Part shown: piece by piece, positions 31,291 to 40,152 of the stretch
Position numbering within the stretch: the stretch's first letter is position 1
Layout of the letters: each line of letters starts with the position of its first letter
Source of the DNA: Bacteroides sp.
GTDB taxonomy: Bacteria; Bacteroidota; Bacteroidia; Bacteroidales; Bacteroidaceae
Length of the DNA: 64,000 nt
Reading direction: 5' to 3'
Assembly (NCBI GenBank): GCA_021201335.1
Contig: JAJQFD010000052.1
Location: 22,405-86,404 of the forward strand
The notes under the pieces: generated by a model
What the model was told of the DNA's origin: nothing
Database searches by the model: none
The model's input: only the letters and a program-made list of their open reading frames with translations
Program-made: the position numbers and the translations under genes

Positions 31291-32434
31291 TGAATTCTTT
31301 TGTTCGGCTTAGCCTTGCCATTTTTTTAGTTTTTATTTCCCAATATATGCTTTTTCCGGTACTACCAGTGGTACTGGCTGACGAATTAGAAATCTCAATC
31401 GCTTCTGCCGGAAAAATATCCTTGATCTTAACAGCAGGAATGATTTTGGGAGGTCCATTTTACAATTATTTAATTGATACATATAAAAGGAAGCGGTTAT
31501 GTGTTCTTTCTTTTAGTGTTATTTTACTCATTTTCGTTGGCTATTATTTTTTAAACAAGCCAGTTGAATTATTTGTATTACCTTTATTGCAGGGTGTTTT
31601 TTTAGGAATACTAATCTCTTCATTATTAACCATAGGTATTGATATCATTCCTTCTGAAAAACGAGATTCCGGTAATTTAGTCTTGGGGTGGATGAGTCGA
31701 TTGGGAATGATTTCCGGTGTTGCTTTAGGTAGTCTAATTTACCTGAATTATAGTTTTCAGACAGTTGTCGTTGTAGCCATTGGCATAGGTATAATAGCAC
31801 TGCTGTTTCTAACTTCGATTCGTGTCTCATTTCGTGCTCCGATTGGTGTCTCTATTTTATCATTGGACCGTTTTTTCTTCCAGGCAGTTGGGTCTTATTT
31901 ATTAATATGATCCTGATAGCCTTTATCATTGGTATCTTATTTCCTTTAATTCACTTTAAAACAGGTGATTTGTTTTTACTGGAAGGTTGGACAGTTCCTT
32001 ATTTTGCTATTACAATCGTCGGATATTTATCATCTCTTGCCTTTGCCAAACTGTCTTTTAATAATAATATCTGGAAACAGATCGTAATAAGTTTATTGTT
32101 AATAGTGATAGCTATTTCACTTTTTATTTTGTTTGATCAACCGGTTATTCAGATTGTTTCTGCTTTCATGCTTGATTTAGCTTTCGGATTGATTACTCCG
32201 GCTCTTCTTTTCATGTTTATTAATCTTTCCCGTCATTGTCAAAGAAGTACGGCTAATATTACTTGTTGGTTGGCTTGGGAAATCGGAGTTGCTGTAGGAA
32301 TTGCCGTTTCATGCTATCTATATACACAATCTAATTCAGGATTAGCTTATCAGTTAGCTATGTTTTCAGGTGCTTTTGCTTTAATTTTGTTTGTTACAGT
32401 TTCTTCTCCGTATTATAAAAAGAAAATGCAGTAA
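31290..32434 (+). CDS. MFS transporter (frameshifted)
   Basis: Twelve-helix major-facilitator carrier of 381 aa once joined. The frames 31290-31910 and 31907-32434 connect if the T6 run at 31871-31876 is T7 (...SLDRFFLPGSWVLFINMILIAF). The N-terminal half has PVLPVVLADELEIS, typical of drug or metabolite MFS carriers, and an RKR-type loop after helix 2 (DTYKRKRLCVLS). The ATGA overlap at 31907 would otherwise look like coupled genes, but half an MFS fold on each side argues for one gene. The substrate is unknown. Position next to panB does not by itself imply pantoate or pantothenate. Confidence 0.8.
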
Positions 32435-32454
32435 CTCAACAAAAATTAAATTTA

Positions 32455-32485
32455 TTGCGCGAAAGAAAGAATTGTACTATTTTTG
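32455..32485 (+). promoter_or_regulatory. Bacteroidetes promoter before the penicillin-binding protein gene
   Basis: TTG (32455-32457) and TATTTTTG (32478-32485) are separated by 20 bases, matching the -33/-7 consensus. The start codon lies 41 bases further on. Confidence 0.6.
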
Positions 32486-32525
32486 TATCCTACCTACAAA
32501 ACAAATCGTGTACATTGTATAAAAA

Positions 32526-34871
32526 TTGATGAAGATGATAAAAAAGATAATAATAGGATTCTGGATCATTCTTGTTGTTGTTGTCATTGCCTCTTTTCTC
32601 ATCTTTTCTGCTATAGCAGACGGGAAAATAGGATATATGCCTCCGGTAGCAGAATTAGAGAATCCCACTTATAAATTTGCAACACAGATTTTTTCTGAAG
32701 ATGGTGAACTACTAGGTACTTGGTCTTTAAGTAAAGAAAACAGGGTATATACCAGTTATGATGAACTGCCTGCCAATATGATTAAGGCCTTAATTGCCAC
32801 AGAAGATATCCGGTTTTCAAACCATTCTGGAATTGATGCGAAAGGGTTAGCGCGTGCAATTATAAAAACAGGTTTTCTCCGGCAGAAAAATGCAGGGGGA
32901 GGAAGTACAATCAGTCAACAATTAGCAAAGTTACTTTATACGGAAGAAACCGCTAAAAACTACTTTGAGCGTCTTCTCCAAAAGCCTATTGAGTGGGTTA
33001 TTGCAGTAAAGCTGGAACGTTATTACACCAAAGAAGAAATCCTGACGATGTATCTCAATAAGTTTGATTTCCTGAATAATGCTGTAGGGATTAAAACAGC
33101 TGCCCATACTTATTTTGCTACTGAACCTGTTAATTTAAAAGTGGAAGAAGCTGCTACGTTAGTAGGAATGTGTAAAAACCCTTCTTATTATAACCCGAGA
33201 AGATATGGTGAACGTGCTAAAGGCAGAAGAAATGTGGTATTGGATCAAATGTCCAAAGCAGGATATATTACGGAGCAGGAAAGAGATTCTATTAAGAATC
33301 TGCCTCTTACATTAAAATATAACCCAGTAGATCATAAAGAAGGAATCGCCACTTATTTCCGGGAGTATTTACGTGGAGTGATGACTGCCAAGAAACCGGA
33401 GAAACGCAATTACAGAGGTTGGCAGAAACAAAAATATTATGAGGATTCAATTGCATGGGTTACAAATCCACTATTTGGATGGTGTGAAAAAAACAAGAAA
33501 AAGGACGGAACGAGCTATAACTTGTATACTGATGGTCTAAAGATACATACAACGATTAACTCCCGTATGCAGAAGTATGCGGAAGAAGCTGTTTATGAAC
33601 ATCTTGGTCTTGATCTTCAGGATCGTTTCTTTAAAGAAAAAGCAAAAAGTAAAACCGCTCCTTATACTCGTTTATTAAAAGAAAGTCAGGTAAACGAAAT
33701 ATTGAATCGTTCTGTAAAACAGAGTGAAAGATACCGGATCATGAAAGAAGCCGGAAAATCAGAGGTTGAGATTAAAAAAGCATTTAATACACCCGAAGAG
33801 ATGTCTGTTTTCACCTGGAGAGGTAATAAAGATACCATTATGACTCCGATGGATTCCATTAAGTATTACAAGCATTTTTTGCGTACTGGATTTATGTCTA
33901 TGGATCCAGTAACCGGACATGTAAAAGCTTATGTCGGAGGACCTAACTACACCTATTTTCAATATGATATGGCTATGGTGGGTCGTCGTCAGATTGGTTC
34001 TACCATTAAACCATTCCTTTATACATTGGCGATGGAAAATAATTATTCTCCGTGTGATGAAGTCAGGAAGGTTGAACAGACATTAATAACTGAAACTGGA
34101 GAGCCTTGGACACCCAGAAATTCCGACGGAAAGAAGAGATATGGAGAAATGGTTACCCTTAAATGGGGACTTGCAAATTCAGACAACTGGATTTCTGCTT
34201 ATTTAATGGGCAAACTGAATCCTTATCAGCTGGTACGATTAATCCATAACTTTGGTGTACTGAATCAGGATATTCCGCCTGTGGTATCTTTATGCTTGGG
34301 GCCTTGCGAAATTTCAGTGAGTGAAATGGTGAGTGCATATACTGCTTTTGCTAACAAAGGTATTCGCGTGGCTCCTTTGCTGGTTACTCGAATTGAAGAT
34401 AATGATGGTAATATATTAGCTTCATTTACTCCCGATATGGAAGAGGTTATCAGTACTTCCAGTGCATATAAAATGTTAGATATGATGAAAGCAGTTGTAA
34501 ATGAAGGAACTGGTAATCGTGCGAAAAGAATTTATAAAATAGAAGCGGAAATTGGTGGCAAAACAGGAACAACCAATTTGAATGCGGATGGCTGGTTCAT
34601 TGGTTTTACTCCTTCACTGGTATCTGGTTGCTGGGTTGGCGGGGAAGACAGAGATATTCATTTCGATACGATGAAAGATGGGCAGGGTGCTGCTATGGCA
34701 TTACCTATCTGGGGATTGTATATGCAAAAAGTATTAAATGATAAGACACTGGGATACAATCCAAAAGAAAAATTTGATATTCCGGCAGATTTTAGACCTT
34801 GTGGTGGTCGTATCTCGAATGAAGTTATTGATATTCCCGATCAATCCGGAATTGATGATTGGTATAATTAA
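32526..34871 (+). CDS. mrcA: Class A penicillin-binding protein (transglycosylase/transpeptidase, PBP1A type)
   Basis: Bifunctional murein synthase of 781 aa anchored by one N-terminal helix (IIIGFWIILVVVVIASFLIF). The GT51 domain has the catalytic Glu in LIATEDIRFSNHSGID near residue 93, GGSTISQQLAKLLY and AVKLERYYTKEEILTMYLN. The transpeptidase has SMDPVTGHVKAYVGG, the SxxK serine in GSTIKPF near 490, SDN (LANSDNWISA) and the GKTGTT box. All active-site motifs are present. The gene has its own promoter and is followed 4 bases later by folK. Confidence 0.95.
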   Translation: MMKMIKKIIIGFWIILVVVVIASFLIFSAIADGKIGYMPPVAELENPTYKFATQIFSEDGELLGTWSLSKENRVYTSYDELPANMIKALIATEDIRFSNHSGIDAKGLARAIIKTGFLRQKNAGGGSTISQQLAKLLYTEETAKNYFERLLQKPIEWVIAVKLERYYTKEEILTMYLNKFDFLNNAVGIKTAAHTYFATEPVNLKVEEAATLVGMCKNPSYYNPRRYGERAKGRRNVVLDQMSKAGYITEQERDSIKNLPLTLKYNPVDHKEGIATYFREYLRGVMTAKKPEKRNYRGWQKQKYYEDSIAWVTNPLFGWCEKNKKKDGTSYNLYTDGLKIHTTINSRMQKYAEEAVYEHLGLDLQDRFFKEKAKSKTAPYTRLLKESQVNEILNRSVKQSERYRIMKEAGKSEVEIKKAFNTPEEMSVFTWRGNKDTIMTPMDSIKYYKHFLRTGFMSMDPVTGHVKAYVGGPNYTYFQYDMAMVGRRQIGSTIKPFLYTLAMENNYSPCDEVRKVEQTLITETGEPWTPRNSDGKKRYGEMVTLKWGLANSDNWISAYLMGKLNPYQLVRLIHNFGVLNQDIPPVVSLCLGPCEISVSEMVSAYTAFANKGIRVAPLLVTRIEDNDGNILASFTPDMEEVISTSSAYKMLDMMKAVVNEGTGNRAKRIYKIEAEIGGKTGTTNLNADGWFIGFTPSLVSGCWVGGEDRDIHFDTMKDGQGAAMALPIWGLYMQKVLNDKTLGYNPKEKFDIPADFRPCGGRISNEVIDIPDQSGIDDWYN

Positions 34872-34875
34872 CGGG

Positions 34876-35241
34876 ATGGAAATGCATAAATGTATCGTAT
34901 GTATAGGTAGTAATTATGACAAGGAAAAAAACATTTCTTTTGCTCAGCAATCCTTGAAAAGTTTATTTCCTCCCATTTCTTTTGATTATGAAATAGAAAC
35001 AATACCGATAGGGCTGGACAATCCAGCCCTTTTTGCAAATCAACTGGCTGGTTTTATCACAGAATCTGATCAATACGTTGTGATAAGGCAATTAAAAGAA
35101 ATAGAATCTCGCGCTGGCAGGTTACCTGAAGATAAGGAAAAAGAAAAGATTGTATTAGACATTGATCTTATCAAATATGATGAATGTTGGCTAAAACCTC
35201 TGATACCCGAGTTGGCAGATTCTCTGTTATTAAATCAATAA
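34876..35241 (+). CDS. folK: Short HPPK-like protein (6-hydroxymethylpterin pyrophosphokinase, FolK)
   Basis: Folate pathway kinase domain of 121 aa. The frame is open from 34738, inside the previous gene, so I start at 34876 (MEMHKCIVCIGSN). It has the family opening CIVCIGSNYDKEKNISFAQQ, NPALFANQLAGF, and the signature RAGRLPEDKEKEKIVLDIDLIKYD, in which the acidic DIDLI binds Mg-ATP. It is shorter than the 160-aa enteric enzyme because the C-terminal part is missing. Short forms are common in Bacteroidales, so this is probably functional. It is packed between the PBP and kdsB genes. Confidence 0.8.
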   Translation: MEMHKCIVCIGSNYDKEKNISFAQQSLKSLFPPISFDYEIETIPIGLDNPALFANQLAGFITESDQYVVIRQLKEIESRAGRLPEDKEKEKIVLDIDLIKYDECWLKPLIPELADSLLLNQ

Positions 35242-35255
35242 TATAAGATCAAGTC

Positions 35256-36020
35256 ATGAAATTTATAGGAATTATTCCGGCACGTTATGCGTCCACACGT
35301 TTTCCTGCAAAGCCACTAGCTCTATTAGGTGGGAAAACTGTTATTCAATGGGTCTATAATCAGGTTGTAGATGTTCTGGATGAAGCATACGTGGCAACGG
35401 ATGATACTCGAATAGAAGAAGCAGTTAAAAATTTTGGAGGTAAGGTAATAATGACCTCTACACAACATAGGAGCGGAACTGATCGTTGTTTCGAAGCATA
35501 CAAAAAAATAGGGGTAAGAGCAGATATTATTATCAATATTCAGGGCGATGAACCTTTCATACAACATTCTCAGATTCAATTACTTAAAAACTGTTTCAAT
35601 GATCCTCGTACTCAGATTGCGACATTAGTGAAATCTTTTACGTCGAATGATTCATTTGAGATGCTTGAGAATACTAATTCTCCAAAAGTGGTGATTGATA
35701 AAAATATGAATGCCCTTTATTTTAGTCGTTCAATTATTCCTTATTATCGAAACGAAAAAAAAACGGAGTGGATAAAGGATCATGTCTATTATAAACATAT
35801 TGGCCTATATGCTTATAAAAGTGAAGTGTTGAAAGAAATTACAGCTTTGCCGCAATCATCATTGGAGTTAGCGGAATCTTTGGAACAATTGCGTTGGCTG
35901 GAAAATGGATATCTGATAAAAGTAGGGATTACGGATGTCGAAACAATTGGAATTGATACTCCTAATGATCTGGATCGGGCAGAACAGTATTTAATGGAAA
36001 GAAAAAATGAATTTAGATAG
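35256..36020 (+). CDS. kdsB: 3-deoxy-manno-octulosonate cytidylyltransferase (KdsB)
   Basis: Activates Kdo with CTP to CMP-Kdo for lipopolysaccharide inner-core synthesis. The 254-aa length is normal. It shows the nucleotide-binding start IIPARYASTRFPAKPLALLGGKT (in part), VATDDTRIEEA, TSTQHRSGTDRCFEA, NIQGDEPFI with the catalytic aspartate, and LYFSRSIIPYYR. The C-terminus has SLELAESLEQLRWLENGY, as in other KdsB proteins. The last 14 bases overlap the M16 gene. Confidence 0.97.
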   Translation: MKFIGIIPARYASTRFPAKPLALLGGKTVIQWVYNQVVDVLDEAYVATDDTRIEEAVKNFGGKVIMTSTQHRSGTDRCFEAYKKIGVRADIIINIQGDEPFIQHSQIQLLKNCFNDPRTQIATLVKSFTSNDSFEMLENTNSPKVVIDKNMNALYFSRSIIPYYRNEKKTEWIKDHVYYKHIGLYAYKSEVLKEITALPQSSLELAESLEQLRWLENGYLIKVGITDVETIGIDTPNDLDRAEQYLMERKNEFR

Positions 36021-37299
36021 AACTAAACAACCTCAGATTCGTGATTTAGATAAAATAGGAGTTCCCTTTCCGGAACGAAATTTATTACCCAATGGTATTC
36101 CTCTGTATATAATTCGGGCAGGAGATCAGGATGTGGTACGACTTGATTTGGTTTTTAAAGGTGGGAGTTGGCATCAGACCCAGAATTTACAGGCCCTTTT
36201 TACAAATCGTATGCTTCGGGAAGGGACACGCAGTTATACTTCTGCTGATATTGCTGAAAAACTGGATTATTATGGTGCTTGGTTAGAGTTGTCTTCCTCC
36301 ATGGAATATGCTTATATTACCTTGTATTCTCTAAATAAATATTTTCAGGAAACATTAGCAATAATAGAATCTATTATTAAAGAACCAGTTTTTCCGGAAA
36401 AAGAGCTTTCCCGGGTTGCTGAGACAAACTTGCAACAATTCCAGGTAAACAAAACCAAAGTAGATTATATGGCTCACCGAAGTATGCTTATTGCTCTATT
36501 TGGTGAGGAACATCCTTGTGGCGAACTTCTGGTAGAAGAAGATTATCAATCATTGCATCCGGAAGTATTGAAATCTTTCTATGAAACTCATTATATGAGT
36601 TGTAATTGTCACATTTACATTTCAGGTAAAGTTACACCTACAATTATTGATTGCATCGAAAAAACTTTTGGTCAGGAAATATTTGGAGGGGATAAATTCA
36701 TTTTAAAAGAACCAAATGCACATATCGAAGTTACTCCTGAAAAGAGAATCTTCACAGAATGTCCTGATTCTATGCAAAGTGCGATTAAACTGGCAACTCA
36801 TTCTCTAACCCGTATGCATCCGGATTATAATAAGTTTCGTGTACTTCTTACTTTATTTGGTGGATATTTTGGAAGCCGGTTGATGACAAATATTCGGGAA
36901 GATAAGGGGTATACCTATGGTATTTCTGCCGGAATGATTTTTTATCCAGATAGTAGTTTATTCGCTGTTACTACAGAAACAGATAATGAATTTGTTGACC
37001 CTCTTATATCAGAAGTATATTACGAGATAGACAGGTTGCATCACGAATTGGTCTCAGAAGAAGAACTGGCACTCGTGAAGAATTACATGTTAGGAGAAAT
37101 GGTACGTTCTTATGAATCAGCTTTTTCTTTATCAGATGCCTGGATGTTCATTCAGACGACCGGTTTGCCTGATGATTTTTTTGAACATGCATTACAAGCT
37201 ATTAAAGAAACCACTTCACAGGATATAAATAAATTAGCATGTAGATATCTGAGAAAGGAGAGCATTAAAGAAATCATAGCAGGCAAAAAGAAATCTTAA
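36007..37299 (+). CDS. M16-family (insulinase-like) protein lacking the zinc motif
   Basis: Protein of 430 aa with the two-lobed M16 fold. The N-lobe opens with LPNGIPLYIIRAGDQDVVRLDLVFKGGSWHQT. Where active members have HxxEH there is FTNRMLREGTRS, so both zinc histidines are absent. The C-lobe keeps the R/Y substrate-binding pair region (EDKGYTYGISAGM). It therefore resembles the non-catalytic partner subunit of M16 pairs. No active partner is seen in the window, and no signal peptide is evident. It overlaps kdsB by 14 bases and is probably co-transcribed. Confidence 0.85.
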   Translation: MNLDRTKQPQIRDLDKIGVPFPERNLLPNGIPLYIIRAGDQDVVRLDLVFKGGSWHQTQNLQALFTNRMLREGTRSYTSADIAEKLDYYGAWLELSSSMEYAYITLYSLNKYFQETLAIIESIIKEPVFPEKELSRVAETNLQQFQVNKTKVDYMAHRSMLIALFGEEHPCGELLVEEDYQSLHPEVLKSFYETHYMSCNCHIYISGKVTPTIIDCIEKTFGQEIFGGDKFILKEPNAHIEVTPEKRIFTECPDSMQSAIKLATHSLTRMHPDYNKFRVLLTLFGGYFGSRLMTNIREDKGYTYGISAGMIFYPDSSLFAVTTETDNEFVDPLISEVYYEIDRLHHELVSEEELALVKNYMLGEMVRSYESAFSLSDAWMFIQTTGLPDDFFEHALQAIKETTSQDINKLACRYLRKESIKEIIAGKKKS

Positions 37300-37395
37300 A
37301 ATTGTATTAATAAGTAGATGTTTAAGAGATAAATCGTAACTTTACTGTACAGTATTGGGCAATTATGCCCCATTGATCTATTTAATCAGGACAAA

Positions 37396-38502
37396 ATGAA
37401 ATATATCTATACTACGTTCATCTGCATTTTGTTATCATTAGCTACAGTTGACGCCCAGAATATAAAAATTGGTACTCATAATTTCAAAGACGGATCTGTT
37501 TATACTGGAGAAATGAAGGGCAGACGGCCTAATGGTAAAGGAAAAACAGTGTTCTCTAATGGTGATGTATACGAAGGACAATATGTAAAAAGTAAACGTG
37601 AAGGTTATGGTGTGCTTTCTCTTCCTAACGGAGAAAGGTACGAAGGGCAATGGGCGGAAGATCAAAAACATGGAAAAGGAATCTATTACTTTCTGAATAA
37701 TAATCGTTACGAAGGACAATGGGTTGAAAACAGTCGCCAGGGGAAAGGTATTATGACTTATCATACAGGCGATGTTTATGAAGGTGACTGGGTACAGAAT
37801 AAACGGCAGGGAAAAGGGACATACACATGGAAGAATGGATCCAAATATGTTGGTAATTGGGTCGATGATAATAAAGAAGGTGAAGGCGTGTTTACCTGGA
37901 ATGATGGCAGCAAATATTCCGGCCAATGGAAAAACAATGTGCGGGAAGGAAAAGGAACTTTTGATTACATTCATGGAGACAAATATATTGGGGACTGGAA
38001 GAATGACGTACAACATGGAACGGGTATTTATCATTTCCAAAACGGAGATCGCTATGAAGGATCATATATAGATGGTAAACGTTCCGGAAAAGGAGTTTCA
38101 AATTTTATCAATGGAGATAAATATGTTGGAGAATTCAAAGATGGGATGGAGCATGGTAAAGGAACATTTACTTGGTCAAACGGCTCAATTTACGAAGGTG
38201 AGTGGAAGGATGGTAAATTCAATGGTAAAGGAATTTATCATTGGAGCAATGGAGATACTTATGATGGGGAATGGAAGGAAAATCAACCTCATGGACAAGG
38301 AACTCTTACTACGGATGGTGTAAAATACAAAGGCGGCTTTGTTAATGGATTGAAGGAAGGCAAAGGCATTGAGATAGATAAAAAAGGTGTTCGTTTTGAA
38401 GGAACTTTTACACAGGGCAAGAGAAACGGACCTTTTACCGAAACAGATGCGAATGGTAAGGTTATTCGGAAAGGAAATTATAAAGCGGGACGTTTAGAGT
38501 AA
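37396..38502 (+). CDS. Exported MORN-repeat protein (14 repeats)
   Basis: Protein of 368 aa with signal peptide MKYIYTTFICILLSLATVDA. After a short lead it is made of 14 tandem MORN repeats of 23 residues, from YTGEMKGRRPNGKGKTVFSN to FEGTFTQGKRNGPFTETDAN, most with the YEGxWxxGxxxGKG core. MORN arrays form extended beta-sheets and often bind membranes or proteins. The role of exported bacterial versions is unknown. A periplasmic or surface location is inferred. The IS256-family element sits 5 bases after its stop and has cut off whatever terminator was there. Confidence 0.92.
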   Translation: MKYIYTTFICILLSLATVDAQNIKIGTHNFKDGSVYTGEMKGRRPNGKGKTVFSNGDVYEGQYVKSKREGYGVLSLPNGERYEGQWAEDQKHGKGIYYFLNNNRYEGQWVENSRQGKGIMTYHTGDVYEGDWVQNKRQGKGTYTWKNGSKYVGNWVDDNKEGEGVFTWNDGSKYSGQWKNNVREGKGTFDYIHGDKYIGDWKNDVQHGTGIYHFQNGDRYEGSYIDGKRSGKGVSNFINGDKYVGEFKDGMEHGKGTFTWSNGSIYEGEWKDGKFNGKGIYHWSNGDTYDGEWKENQPHGQGTLTTDGVKYKGGFVNGLKEGKGIEIDKKGVRFEGTFTQGKRNGPFTETDANGKVIRKGNYKAGRLE

Positions 38503-38507
38503 AGAAC

Positions 38508-38516
38508 TAATAGCTG
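38508..38516. repeat. Target-site duplication, left copy
   Basis: TAATAGCTG, repeated exactly at 39905-39913 on the other side of the insertion sequence. Confidence 0.85.
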
Positions 38517-38562
38517 GGTAGTGTAAATTTAACTGTGTCAGTTTTATTTTCTTGTTAATACT

Positions 38563-38618
38563 CATCGCTCGGGGATCGCCCCGCGGCAAGGGGCGGGAGC
38601 ACCCGTCCCGACGAGCGA
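38563..38618. repeat. GC-rich nested hairpin inside the IS left end
   Basis: A 56-base GC-rich block in AT-rich surroundings. Outer arms TCGCTCGGG and CCCGACGAGCGA enclose an inner CGCCCC/GGGGCG pair. It lies between the transposase stop and the left inverted repeat, so it may stop transcription entering or leaving the element. Confidence 0.6.
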
Positions 38619-38623
38619 CAAAT

Positions 38624-39835
38624 TTACAAGATTTTAAATCTCTCTCCAAATTTAATGGCCAATTGCCCGGCAATAGTTGCCCAGTTAGCCAATGGCATAG
38701 TCCATTTTTTACGGATATTACGGTATGCTAAATAAACGAGTTTTTCCAGTGCAGTGTCATTTGGGAAAACTCCTTTGTTTTTAGTCACTTTTCTGAGCTG
38801 GCGATGATAGCCTTCTACTGTATTGGTGGTATAAATCATCCTCCTGATACCTTCGGTATACTCAAAATAGGCTGATAAGCGTTCCCAGTTATCCCGCCAG
38901 GACTTAATAACAATAGGATACTGTTCACCCCATTTAAGCTCAAGACTATCCAAATTGGACTCGGCTGTTTCTTTATTTATGGCGTGATAAACTGTTTTGA
39001 GATATTTAAGAAATTCTTTCTGATGCTTACTGCCGACATATTTACAGGAATTCCGTATCTGATGGACAATGCATAATTGGACGATTGTAGAAGGGAAAAC
39101 ACGGCATATAGCATCGGCAAAACCTTTGAGGTTATCTATACTGGCAATCAGGATATCCCGCACACCCCGGCTCTGAAGGTCAGTGAGAACCGATAACCAG
39201 AAGTTGGCTCCTTCACTTTTAGAAATATACATTCCTAAAACATTCTTATGTCCGTCTTTATCAATACCCAGAATATTATAAATAGCACGGCAAGCGGCAC
39301 GGCCTGAATCATCCATGACTTTATAATGGATGGCATCCAGCTACACAATAGGATAAACAGCATCTAAAGGGCGGGAACGCCAAGCTTTTATCTCCGGCAG
39401 GACACGGTCAGTGATAGCGCTTATGGTATCGGCGGATACGCGATTGCCCAGATTTTCTTCCATCCAGTCACTGATCTGACGGGTACTGTTGCCTAAAGCA
39501 TATAAGCCAATGATACGGTCAGCAACTCCTCCAGCAAGGATCGTTTCTCGTTTCTTGATAAACTGGGGATCAAAAGAGGAAGTACGATCACGGGGAGTGG
39601 AAACAGTCACTTCTCCAAGAGGAGTCTGAACCTGTTTGGGCATTTTACCGTTACGGCGATTACCGGAATCACGCTCTTCATCTGTGAAATGGGCATCCAT
39701 CTCACCTTCTAAAGCGGCGTTGAGAATACTTTCAAGCAAAGGGGCAAAAGCGCCATCTTTACCTAATAAGGGCTTACCGGACTTGAGTTGCTCCAAAGCC
39801 GTGTTCTTGATACTTTCAAAGTCAAATTCTTCCAT
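38624..39835 (-). pseudogene. IS256-family (mutator-type) transposase, interrupted by TAG
   Basis: One frame of 404 codons encodes a full-length DDE transposase, with TAG at the complement of 39341-39343. The upstream part (MEEFDFESIKNTALEQLKSG) has the N-terminal DNA-binding region and FTDEERDSGNRRNGKMPK. The stop falls two codons before the first catalytic Asp (VYPIV, stop, LDAIHYK). The second Asp (ASIDNLKGF) and the Glu (TNTVEGYHRQLRK) are present. Family members usually have an aromatic residue, often Trp, at the stop position, so TGG to TAG is the simplest change. As it stands the product is split and inactive, unless amber is read through. Confidence 0.85.
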
Positions 39836-39904
39836 AAAAAAACTGTGTTAGTAAAGGTAATAATTTTTAGTTATTCTTCACTGACATAGTTCAAATTACA
39901 GCCT

Positions 39905-39913
39905 TAATAGCTG
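39905..39913. repeat. Target-site duplication, right copy
   Basis: TAATAGCTG, identical to 38508-38516. Confidence 0.85.
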
Positions 39914-40152
39914 TTATTAATTATATAAATAAATTATCAAAGCCCATTGTCCCAATGAGCTAACTTAGTCCTATTTTTGAGCTATAATTTATCTAACATA
40001 ATTTGATCCCTTTCAATAATATGTTCAATAGGGGTTAAAAGTAGTTTCCGGTGCAAATATAATAATAATTCCTTATGTACCTGGATTATTATCAAAACAA
40101 ATGATAGGACTTAATCAATTTGATATATTGTTAATTCTGGATTTATTAAGTA

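Larger units (their letters stand above)
38517..39904 (-). mobile_element. IS256-family insertion sequence (about 1.39 kb)
   Basis: The element is bounded by an exact 9-bp duplication and by imperfect terminal inverted repeats. The left end GGTAGTGTAAATTTAACTG and the reverse complement of the right end AAGGCTGTAATTTGAACTA agree at about 18 of 26 positions and share the inner TGTCAGT. It carries one transposase frame on the minus strand. The duplication and ends are intact, so insertion was recent, but the transposase has an internal amber codon. Confidence 0.88.

Noticed and set aside
31907-31910. Translational coupling of two MFS genes through ATGA
   Set aside because: Each part is only half an MFS fold, and a one-base change in the T run restores a full 12-helix carrier.
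37438-38040. A 200-codon open frame antisense to the MORN gene
   Set aside because: The MORN repeat has a 69-base period, so an antisense frame that is open in one repeat stays open in many. Its translation is itself repetitive and has no domain.
37396-38502. MORN DNA repeats as a tandem-repeat expansion locus
   Set aside because: The copies are well diverged at DNA level and fit an old protein repeat rather than recent expansion.
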